From assembly GCA_934130325.1 (NCBI GenBank), contig CAKOYA010000014.1, forward strand, positions 1 to 31,622: DNA of 31,622 bases, in the 5' to 3' direction. Positions 24,844 to 31,622 of this stretch are shown here, in pieces (position 1 is the stretch's first letter; each line of letters begins with the position of its first letter). The stretch is from an uncultured Clostridia bacterium (GTDB lineage Bacteria; Bacillota; Clostridia; TANB77; CAG-465). The position numbers and the translations under genes were made by a program. The notes under the pieces are model-generated. The model did no database searches. It worked only from the letters and a program-made list of their open reading frames with translations, and was not told where the DNA came from.

Positions 24844-26229
24844 ATGTTGAGACTTGGAATAGGAAAGTTATTTAGAAGGTTTAGTACTTCTTTTGAAAAG
24901 AAAGATTATGAGGTATTTGAATTAGTTGATTATGTCTGTGTAATGTGTTTTAATAGTAATGTTGGCCGGACGTTCAATGTGATATCTGGAAATTATTCTG
25001 GGGAATATGCTACTTGTTTAAGCAATAGTACTAAAAAAATAGAGTATATTTTCATAGAAGAAGATATTGATACAGCTGTTAAAGGAAATGGTAATCATGT
25101 AAATTTCACTGATATTAAGAAAAGTAAAATCGGTGGAGTAAAGTATTGTATAAGGTCTGACGATTATAAAAGATTAGTGCCTATAGTTGATGCCACTTTC
25201 TTATCTTATCTGGACGGCAATAAAGGGAATAATAAAAAATCAAAATTTGATGAGAATGAATTAAATAATGAGGAAACAGGTATTTCATCAATGTATAAGT
25301 CTATAAAAAAGACTATCGTTTCACAAGATGAACAAATTATGAAAATTTTAACTGCGATTTTTAAGAATCAGAAGGTTATTAATTCTAATTTTGATTTAGA
25401 TTTGACTGCTAAATTGAAAGAAAATATACTTGTTTTTGGTCCGACAGGAACAGGAAAAACAGAAATATTAAAGCGAATTGCTAGAATATACAAAATTCCT
25501 ATAGTTATTGAAGATGCTACTTCACTTTCAGAAGTGGGCTATGTTGGAAGAAAAGTAGATGATATGCTAGAAGATTTATGTCTTGCAGCAAATAACAATA
25601 TTGAGATTGCTGAAAAGGGAATTCTAGTTATAGATGAATTTGATAAATTAGCTGAAAAATCAGAAGATGGGCAAACTCATGTTTCTAGAAGTGGTGTACA
25701 AAGATCACTTTTAAAACTACTTGATGGAACTACGTTTTACTTTAAGGATAAGCATTTTGACACCTCAAAGTTAACTGTTGTAGCACTTGGAGCGTTTACT
25801 GGAATAGCAAAAGATGAAGAATACTATGATGTTACAAGTGAAGATTTTACGAATTATGGAATTATGCGAGAATTAATGGGCAGATTTTCAAAAATAATTC
25901 CAATGAATTCACTTAAAAAAGAGGATATAGTTAAGATATTACTTAATTCTGATTTTAGTCCCATCAGTACTTATAAGGAACTTTTTAAATTGCTTGAAGT
26001 TGAATTTGAATATAATGATGATTTTATTGATTATATTTCAGACATCGCATTAAAAAAGAATAGTGGGGCAAGAAGTATTAAGACCGTGTTTGATGAATGT
26101 ATAAGCAGTGCCATGTTTAGAATATTTGCTGGTGATTATTCTAAAATCCTGCTTATAAAACCAGATAATGAAAATGATGTACCTTACATTTTAACTAAAA
26201 AGAAGAAAAAAAATTTCAAATTTCTATAA
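24844..26229 (+). CDS. Divergent ClpX-like AAA+ ATPase without zinc-binding domain
   Basis: 461 residues. Residues about 150-455 match the ClpX core: Walker A GPTGTGKTE (199-207), EDATSLSEVGYVGRKVDD for ClpX's DATxLTEAGYVGEDV, Walker B ILVIDEFDK (Asp264-Glu265), LLKLLDGT, arginine finger MGRF (345-348) and sensor-2 GAR. ClpX normally starts with a four-Cys zinc domain; here a different 150-residue N-terminus takes its place, with Cys scattered (CVMCF) but no CxxC pair. I see no IGF-type loop for docking to ClpP, so it may act as a stand-alone unfoldase. Substrates are unknown. AGGAGG and a perfect promoter precede it, suggesting high expression. Codon 42 is CGG (24967-24969) read in frame as Arg; a +1 shift there would stop the protein within five codons. 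Confidence 0.82.
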   Translation: MLRLGIGKLFRRFSTSFEKKDYEVFELVDYVCVMCFNSNVGRTFNVISGNYSGEYATCLSNSTKKIEYIFIEEDIDTAVKGNGNHVNFTDIKKSKIGGVKYCIRSDDYKRLVPIVDATFLSYLDGNKGNNKKSKFDENELNNEETGISSMYKSIKKTIVSQDEQIMKILTAIFKNQKVINSNFDLDLTAKLKENILVFGPTGTGKTEILKRIARIYKIPIVIEDATSLSEVGYVGRKVDDMLEDLCLAANNNIEIAEKGILVIDEFDKLAEKSEDGQTHVSRSGVQRSLLKLLDGTTFYFKDKHFDTSKLTVVALGAFTGIAKDEEYYDVTSEDFTNYGIMRELMGRFSKIIPMNSLKKEDIVKILLNSDFSPISTYKELFKLLEVEFEYNDDFIDYISDIALKKNSGARSIKTVFDECISSAMFRIFAGDYSKILLIKPDNENDVPYILTKKKKKNFKFL

Positions 26230-26237
26230 TAGTTAAG

Positions 26238-26284
26238 AAAAACTCTCTTTACGTAAAACAGAATGTTTGTAAAGAGAGTTTTTT
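26238..26284. terminator. Bidirectional Rho-independent terminator
   Basis: A perfect 15-bp stem (26238-26252 with 26269-26283), with A-tract and T-tract at the two ends. It serves both the ClpX-like gene and the convergent asnB. Confidence 0.9.
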
Positions 26285-26299
26285 ACAAGCTTGAAAATT

Positions 26300-28148
26300 T
26301 TATACTTCTATTTTTACATTATATATATTTAGCCAATTTTCAATTTGAATAAGATATGCTAATGTTTGTGGGTATGTCATTAATTGACCAAATAAATTTT
26401 CAGTTAAACTTTCACCATGGGTGTCTAGTAAGTTTTGAACATAGTCCTTATTTATTATATTTAGGATTTTTGAATCCTTATTATTTAAAATACTCTGCAT
26501 TTTTTTCTCTACTAAGTTCAAATATTTAGGGTCATAGGTTTTTGGAAATGGTGATTTTTTTCTATATACAATTTCTTCCGGAAGTTCATTTTCAAAAGCC
26601 TTTCTAAGTAAGTATTTCTCAGTAGGAAGTGTAGATTTTGAAATACCGAAGTTTCATTTTTGCAGGGATATTGTACACATACTCAAATATTCTGTGATCT
26701 GCAAATGGAACTCTTACTTCTAGTGAATTAGCCATAGACATTCTGTCTGTTCTTTCTACAAGTGTTGTCATAAACCATTTTATAGTTAAATAGTTGATTT
26801 TTCTAAATCTATTTTCAAATTCATCATTTCCAATTAATGTTACATTTTTTAATGTTTCATTTATTCTTGATTTAATATATTCTCTTATTTCACCTTTTTT
26901 TAATAAGTCTTTTTTTACAAGATTTTCTCTTAAATTTTCAGAAAGAGCCCATGGAAAACCATCATGCATGTATAAATGTTCTTTGTAATACCATGGATAT
27001 CCTCCAAATATCTCATCAGAGCATTCTCCGTGAAAGGCAGACTTTAAATCCATTTTTACTTATACTTTCACAAAATGCATACATTGAACTGTCTATATCT
27101 GCCATACCTGGCATATCTCTTGCAATTAAAGAATTATTTAAAAGATTAAATAATTCAATATTGTCAATTAGAACTTTTTTATGATTTGTTTTTAGAAAAT
27201 CTTGCATTATTTCTACAAATTCGCTATCTTGTGTTTTTTGATAATCATTTGATACAAAATTTTTATTATTTCCAACGTAATCTATTGAAAATGTTGTAAG
27301 ATTATTTACATTATCGCTTGCTATTTTTGTTAATATACTAGAGTCAAGTCCACCGAGAGAGCATAGAACATATTCCTACGTCAGATACTAATTGCTTTTT
27401 TGTAGCATCTACTACTAAGTCGTGTATGTTTGAGATGATTTCTTCTTCTGATTCATAACTTTCTTTTGACTCTAAATCCCAATATCGTTCTTCTAGAAAT
27501 TTACTACTTTTTAAAGTAGCTAAATGTCCTGCTTTTATCTCCTTAATATTTTTAAAGTATGTAATACCCGGTGTATGTGCTGGCCCGTACTCCAAAGAGC
27601 TCCATTAATCCTTCTTTACTCAATACAGGGGTTATTTCTGGGTGTTTTAATAACGCTTTTATTTCTGATGCAAAAACTAATGTATTTTCATTTAAAAAAT
27701 AGAATAATGGCTTTATTCCAAGTCGATCACGTCCAAGGAAAATATCATTTGTCTTATCGTTATATATTGCAAAAGCAAAAATACCATTTAGATGTTTAAT
27801 TGAATCTTTTCCATATTCTATATATGAAATTAATACCACTTCAGTATCACATTTAGTGTTAAAGGTATATCCTTTTTCTATTAGATTTTTTCTTAAAATT
27901 TCTGTATTATATAACTCTCCATTGTAAACTATAGTATAGTTTACATTATTATAATTTATTGTCATAGGTTGATTACCATATTTTACGTCAATTATACTAA
28001 GTCGTGTATGACCTAATGCTACATTATTATTAATATATATATTCTCTGCATTAGGCCCCCTTTTTCTTAACATATCAGTCATATTAGTAATTGTTTTTTC
28101 ATTTTCTATATTATTTTCAAAGTTAACGTAACCACAAAAACCACACAT
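26300..28148 (-). CDS. asnB: Glutamine-hydrolysing asparagine synthetase, interrupted by four CGGN +1 sites
   Basis: AsnB makes asparagine from aspartate, ATP and glutamine. Cys2 (MCGFCGYV) is the glutaminase nucleophile; RGPNAENIY, LGHTRLSIID and YNGELYN are conserved N-terminal motifs. The zero frame breaks four times, at codons 188, 265, 373 and 500. Skipping each C gives MELFGVGPAHTPG, SMLSGGLDSS (the ATP-pyrophosphatase loop, Ser264-Ser269), VCLSGECSDEIFGGYPW and AKMKLGISKSTLPTEKYLLR, all matching the family. Each junction keeps exact frame with the next. The product is 614 residues, the length of the Bacillus AsnB/AsnO type. GGAGGG precedes the ATG. It is a single-gene unit. Read without shifts it would end at residue 198, after the glutaminase domain only. 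Confidence 0.92.
26645..26648 (-). other. CGGN +1 frameshift site 8 (asnB)
   Basis: Zero frame CTT-CGG-TAT; skipping C gives CTT-GGT-ATT (Leu-Gly-Ile), residue 500. Confidence 0.8.
27027..27030 (-). other. CGGN +1 frameshift site 7 (asnB)
   Basis: Zero frame TCA-CGG-AGA; skipping C gives TCA-GGA-GAA (Ser-Gly-Glu), residue 373, in the SGExSDE motif. Confidence 0.85.
27352..27355 (-). other. CGGN +1 frameshift site 6 (asnB ATP loop)
   Basis: Zero frame TCT-CGG-TGG; skipping C gives TCT-GGT-GGA (Ser-Gly-Gly), residue 265 in the catalytic SGGLDS loop. Confidence 0.88.
27584..27587 (-). other. CGGN +1 frameshift site 5 (asnB)
   Basis: Zero frame GTA-CGG-GCC; skipping C gives GTA-GGG-CCA (Val-Gly-Pro), residue 188. 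Confidence 0.85.
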
Positions 28149-28631
28149 AAAAATCCCTCCTTAAATAATATATAATTTAAATATATTTTTTATGAATTAA
28201 TATTTAAAAAAATTAATAATAAATATCTTTTACTAATTAATAATAATTGGTATATAGTTTTAGGGCTGTATTAAAATATATCTATTTTTTGTCTAAATCA
28301 AACTAGTTTTGTAAAAATGTGTAAAAATTATTTACAAATAAAAAATATATAAATATAATAAAGTCATTAAGGTAATATATAAATAAATTGTACTAAATGA
28401 CACTTAAAATTAAAATAAAAAATTGTATATTGCTTTAATAAATAAATTTTATTCAATAATTAATATTTTTTAACAAAGTATTAATATTTTTTCAAAAATT
28501 AATTTATTCAATATATTTTGTATCAATTAAAATTGTAGATTCTTAAAATTGCCAATTAACACTTAAAAGATATAAAATAACATTCAAAGTATTGAATTTG
28601 AAATGGAAGTATTATATAATTAGGAGGATAA
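28149..28631. other. Very AT-rich divergent intergenic region
   Basis: 480 bases between asnB (minus) and the Rpn/PDDEXK gene (plus). I see no ORF with a ribosome binding site, no RNA gene and no clear operator. It must hold both promoters; only the rightward one is clear (28592-28620). Confidence 0.5.
28592..28620 (+). promoter_or_regulatory. Sigma-A promoter of the Rpn/PDDEXK gene
   Basis: TTGAAT (28592-28597), 17 bases, TATAAT (28615-28620), only 11 nt before the ATG, so the leader is almost absent. Confidence 0.55.
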
Positions 28632-29493
28632 ATGGAACAGGGCAGAAAACTTAGTTTAAAAAATGACTTTGTATTTAAAGAACTTTTTTCAAGAAAACGG
28701 CTGTGAAATATTTTTAAAAGATTTCTTGTCAGATTTACTAAATATGAAGATAAAAAAAATAACAGTTATGAAGGACTTATCATTGGAAAAAATAGTGGAG
28801 AATAATAAATATGGAGTATTAGATGTTATGGCTACGTTAAATGACAATACGTGCGTTGATATAGAGATGCAAGTAAGAAAATATGTACCAATGGCAAATA
28901 GAGCACTATTTTATTCTGGAAAATTAATATCATCATCACTTGAAAAAGGTGAAGATTATCAAAGTTTGAAACAAATAATAATAATATCTATACTAGATTT
29001 TGAACTATTCCCGTTTGAAGAATACTTAACTGAGACAGTAACAGTACCTAAGGAACATAGAGGATACGAAATAATGAATGGACAAAAATTTTATTTTATA
29101 GAGTTACCAAAGTTTAGAAAGGCCAAAATAAATGAGGATAAGAAATCAAATCAATGGCTACTGTTTATAGATGGAATAAATAAAGAAAAGGTGGAAAAAA
29201 TAATGAAAGAAAACGAAATTATAAGGAAAGCAAATGAAGAATTGGAAGTTATAACAGGAGATGAAGAAATAAGAAGATTAGCATTCCTTAGAGAAAAAGC
29301 AATAAGAGACCAGATTTCATTTGAAAAACAGGCAAGAGAAGAGGGAACTAAAGAGGGTATTAAGAAGGGAATTCAAAAAAGTAAAATTGAGATTGTAAAG
29401 AAGATGATTCAAAAAAAATATAGTATAGAACAAATTATTGACGTTACTGGAGTTGCTAAAGAAGATATTCAGAAAATAAAAAAAGATATGTAA
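28632..29493 (+). CDS. Rpn/PDDEXK-family nuclease-like protein, interrupted by one CGGN +1 site
   Basis: The ATG at 28632 follows AGGAGG. The zero frame gives MEQGRKLSLKNDFVFKELFS and stops at 28706 just past CGG at 28698 (codon 23). Skipping the C joins it to a frame running to 29493, giving 286 residues. The motif LKNDFVFKELFSRKG, then FLKDFLSDLLN, is the start of the PDDEXK_2/Rpn family. GVLDVMATLNDNTCVDIEMQV supplies the Asp and Glu-x-Gln of the nuclease core. A charged coiled coil (about 180-260) and a short helix-turn-helix-like end (YSIEQIIDVTGVAKEDI) follow. Rpn proteins are linked to recombination and defence and occur in multiple copies in gut Firmicutes. Here it is monocistronic, with a terminator after it. 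Confidence 0.82.
28698..28701 (+). other. CGGN +1 frameshift site 9 (Rpn/PDDEXK)
   Basis: Zero frame AAA-CGG-CTG-TGA; skipping C gives AAA-GGC-TGT (Lys-Gly-Cys), codon 23. Confidence 0.78.
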
Positions 29494-29519
29494 AAATATA
29501 AGGTGTTATTTAGTATTAT

Positions 29520-29554
29520 AAGGCAAATTAGATAAGAACTAGTTTGTCTTTTTT
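29520..29554 (+). terminator. Rho-independent terminator
   Basis: GGCAAATTAG (29522-29531) pairs with CTAGTTTGTC (29539-29548), two G-T pairs, then T6. Confidence 0.78.
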
Positions 29555-29592
29555 GGTGTCTTAAACTAAAGTAAAAAATCTATATAAAGATA

Positions 29593-29621
29593 TTGTATTA
29601 AATTTTAATTTATGCTAAAAT
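29593..29621 (+). promoter_or_regulatory. Sigma-A promoter of the nucleoside phosphorylase
   Basis: TTGTAT (29593-29598), 17 bases, TAAAAT (29616-29621). Confidence 0.6.
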
Positions 29622-29685
29622 TATTATGAAGGTGTATGAGGGAAAGTCATATCCATATTTAAATAAAAAATTAAAGGTGGAATTT

Positions 29686-31062
29686 ATGAGGATATACGAT
29701 ATAATTGAAAAAAAGAGGGATAAAAAAGAGCTAACAAAAGAAGAAATAGAATTTTTTGTAAGGGGATACAGTAGTGGGCAAATACCTGATTATCAGGCTG
29801 CTGCTTTACTTATGGCAATATTTTTAAATAAAATGACAAATGAAGAACTTACATATCTTACTTTTGCTATGGCAAATTCAGCAGAAAAACTTGATTTAAG
29901 TGGTATTAAAAAAGAAGGAAAGTATATTGTAGATAAGCACTCTTCAGGTGGAGTTGGAGATAAAGTTACTTTAATTGTTTTGCCGATAGTAGCTTCTTTA
30001 GGTGCAAATGTATGTAAGATGTCAGGTAGAGGTTTAGGTATTACTGGAGGAACTGCTGATAAATTAGAATCAATAATTGGATATGATATTAATATTCCAT
30101 TTGATCAAGCTATTGAGCAAGTTAAAAATATTGGTGTTTGTCTTATATCTCAGAGCGAAAAAATAGCTATAGCAGATAAGAAAATGTATGCGTTAAGGGA
30201 TACTACTGCTACGGTTGAATCTATTGATTTGATTGCCTCATCTATTATGAGTAAAAAAATAGCATCTGGTGCGGATAAAATTTTATTGGATGTAACTGTA
30301 GGATCAGGAGCATTTATGAAAACAATAGAGGATGCAAGAAAGTTAAGTGAAATAATGGTAAATATAGGTAAACTTGCAAATAGAGAAACAAGGGCTATTA
30401 TTACCTCAATGGATGAACCGCTTGGCAAAAATGTAGGTAATGCTTTAGAAGTACAAGAAGTCATTAAGTTTTTGCTTTCAGATGAAAAAATGTTATTTTC
30501 AGATGACATTAGAGACTTAAGAGAAGTAGTATTTGAACTTTCAGCTTATATGCTAAAGATGGCTGGATATGGTGAAAATATTGAAGAAAATAAGAAAAAA
30601 GTAGAAGATGCTATTCTATCTAAAAGTGCTTATAATAAGTTTATACAACTTGTAAAAGCTCAAGGTGGGAAGACTGAGAAAAAATATATAGATTGGCTAA
30701 ACGAGGAAGTAGAAACACCTGTTTTAAAAGAAACTGTAAAGTATTCTAAAAAAATAACAGCTGATTTTACGGGAACAATAGTTGATATAGATAGTAAAAA
30801 AATTGGTGAAGCTTTGGTATGTATAGGTGGAGGAAGATTAAAAAAAGATGAACAAATAGATCATTCAGTAGGATTTAAATTTATAAAAAAAGTTGGAGAT
30901 ATAGTAGAAAAAGGTGATACAATTTTAATGTGTTATTACAACGATGAAGAAAAATTTAAATTGGCAGTTGAATATATAAGTTCTTCAATTAGAGTAGAAA
31001 AAATTGATGAAAATGAAACAAAAAAGTTGAAGAATAAAAAACATATATTGGATATAATATAA
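29686..31062 (+). CDS. pdp: Pyrimidine-nucleoside (thymidine) phosphorylase
   Basis: 458 residues from the ATG at 29686, chosen because AAAGGTGG lies 6-8 nt upstream and MRIYDIIEKKRDKKELT is the usual N-terminus; the open frame extends 60 bases further up without a start signal. The enzyme splits uridine or thymidine with phosphate, giving the base and (deoxy)ribose-1-phosphate for salvage. KHSSGGVGDKVTLIVLPI is the family signature, with SGRGLGITGGTADKLESI (phosphate and ribose binding) and the C-terminal domain with IGGGRLKKDEQIDHSVGF. It is slightly longer than typical members (about 435), with a charged C-terminal extension. It is a single-gene unit with its own promoter. No in-frame CGG is seen. 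Confidence 0.93.
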   Translation: MRIYDIIEKKRDKKELTKEEIEFFVRGYSSGQIPDYQAAALLMAIFLNKMTNEELTYLTFAMANSAEKLDLSGIKKEGKYIVDKHSSGGVGDKVTLIVLPIVASLGANVCKMSGRGLGITGGTADKLESIIGYDINIPFDQAIEQVKNIGVCLISQSEKIAIADKKMYALRDTTATVESIDLIASSIMSKKIASGADKILLDVTVGSGAFMKTIEDARKLSEIMVNIGKLANRETRAIITSMDEPLGKNVGNALEVQEVIKFLLSDEKMLFSDDIRDLREVVFELSAYMLKMAGYGENIEENKKKVEDAILSKSAYNKFIQLVKAQGGKTEKKYIDWLNEEVETPVLKETVKYSKKITADFTGTIVDIDSKKIGEALVCIGGGRLKKDEQIDHSVGFKFIKKVGDIVEKGDTILMCYYNDEEKFKLAVEYISSSIRVEKIDENETKKLKNKKHILDII

Positions 31063-31096
31063 AACTATATTCAAAATAGTTTCAGGTAATATAATA

Positions 31097-31124
31097 TTGT
31101 AAAAAAAAATAAATATGGTAAAAT
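31097..31124 (+). promoter_or_regulatory. Possible promoter of the pilin-like gene
   Basis: TTGTAA (31097-31102), 16 bases, TAAAAT (31119-31124), 33 nt before the ATG. Confidence 0.45.
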
Positions 31125-31157
31125 TAAGTTGTTATATGTAAATTTAGGAGGATATAT

Positions 31158-31622
31158 ATGAAAAACAAAGGAAAAAACAAAAGTGGAATATCACTAATAG
31201 TATTAGTTATAACGATAATAGTGATAGTGATACTTTCAGTATCTGTAATACTTACAGTAGCAAAAAATAATCCAATAGAAAACGCAAGGAAAGCAGTGGA
31301 TGAACATAATAAAAGTGTAATGAAAGAGGAAATAAGCTTAAGTTTAATAAACAATATGACAAAAGCAGATCCAGTTCAAGCCGCAATGGATGAATTAGTA
31401 GAAAGTGGATATGAAATAGTAGGGGATGAAAAATTAAAGAAAGATGGTTATATATTTACTATAGGAGAAAATAATGAAATAACAGTAGAAAATGATAATG
31501 AAAAAGAAGAATATATTGCAATAAATACAGCAGAAGATTTTATTAATATAAAGAATAATACAGCAGGAAAATATATTTTAAAAAATGATATTGATTTTTC
31601 AGGAGTTAATCTTGAAGCAATA
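31158..31622 (+). CDS. Type IV pilin-like secreted protein, 5' part (runs off the window)
   Basis: An ATG at 31158 follows AGGAGG. The frame is open to the window end, 155 codons so far. The start is a class III-type signal: a short basic leader MKNKGKNKSG, then ISLIVLVITIIVIVILSVSV, with Gly at the cleavage point, though the usual Glu at mature position 5 is absent. A helical stretch (NPIENARKAVDEHNKSV) continues as in pseudopilins. From about residue 130, INTAEDFINIKNNTAGKYILKNDIDFSG resembles the repeat unit of GLUG-type surface domains, suggesting a large adhesin-like passenger beyond the edge. Many uncultured clostridia carry families of such proteins. Function here is inferred. Confidence 0.7.
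   Translation, partial: MKNKGKNKSGISLIVLVITIIVIVILSVSVILTVAKNNPIENARKAVDEHNKSVMKEEISLSLINNMTKADPVQAAMDELVESGYEIVGDEKLKKDGYIFTIGENNEITVENDNEKEEYIAINTAEDFINIKNNTAGKYILKNDIDFSGVNLEAI

Noticed and set aside
22780..28701. Sequencing or assembly error as the cause of the nine frameshifts
   Set aside because: Errors would favour A/T homopolymers and random codon phase. All nine are a C before GGN at a codon boundary, on both strands, while many other GGN codons, some with the same CTTGGA context (for example in plsY itself), are unaffected. It is not excluded without raw reads.
22780..28701. Classical P-site slippage as the mechanism
   Set aside because: Codons before the C such as GTA, TCA and AAG would not re-pair well one base on, so slippage alone does not explain all sites.
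31062..31082. Hairpin AAACTAT/ATAGTTT after the nucleoside phosphorylase
   Set aside because: A short A-T stem with no T-run, overlapping the stop codon; too weak to call a terminator.
1..31622. CRISPR array, insertion sequence ends or prophage module
   Set aside because: No regularly spaced repeats, transposase, integrase or phage structural genes are visible.

Overview
This is an AT-rich chromosomal segment that looks like an uncultured, probably gut-dwelling member of the Clostridia. The signs are strong AGGAGG ribosome binding sites, TTGACA-N17-TATAAT promoters, a Mn-dependent family II pyrophosphatase, a PlsY acyltransferase, VanW and Rpn/PDDEXK proteins, and a large reductase-terminated NRPS of the type known from gut Clostridia. 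I had no database access, so the taxonomic placement is inference.

Layout. 1-2600: a broken Fic gene and other relic DNA, two small membrane proteins, and tRNA-Leu(UAG). 2700-12070: a 2,486-residue NRPS (C-A-T-C-A-T-reductase) followed 34 nt later by a seven-TM-type sensor histidine kinase, ending at a strong terminator. 12080-14880: a YgjP-like metallopeptidase and an OmpR-type two-component pair. 15000-18700: an AAA/DUF4143 ATPase with palindromes upstream, then a membrane-anchored beta-helix surface protein. 18750-20640: an unknown 250-residue protein, a small-peptide/RNA transcription unit, and a short Gre-like protein on the minus strand. 20640-23910: a small membrane protein and the operon der-plsY-ppaC. 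23889-28148: vanW (minus), a divergent ClpX-like ATPase (plus) and asnB (minus). 28632-31622: an Rpn/PDDEXK gene, pyrimidine-nucleoside phosphorylase, and the start of a pilin-like protein that runs off the window.

Main discovery. Five genes (plsY, ppaC, vanW, asnB, Rpn/PDDEXK) are interrupted by nine single-base frameshifts, and all nine have the same form. An extra C sits exactly at a codon boundary in front of a glycine codon, giving C-GGN, so the zero-frame codon is CGG. Skipping each C restores uninterrupted, family-length proteins and places Gly in conserved motifs, including the SGGLDS ATP loop of AsnB and the EPVGCT segment of the pyrophosphatase. By eye, CGG is otherwise absent as a zero-frame codon from the window's ordinary genes, roughly 8,000 codons. 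It is read as a normal triplet only in the Gre-like gene, the ClpX-like gene and a 23-codon small ORF. I infer that this organism translates CGGN by a +1 shift, as Gly, probably because CGG is a starved or unassigned arginine codon. The small ORF at 19843 has three CGG codons, each followed almost at once by a stop in the +1 frame, and could be a sensor of this event.

Coordinates for the five interrupted genes are given for the whole reconstructed gene, with each CGGN site listed separately. NRPS residue numbers count from the ATG at 2767.
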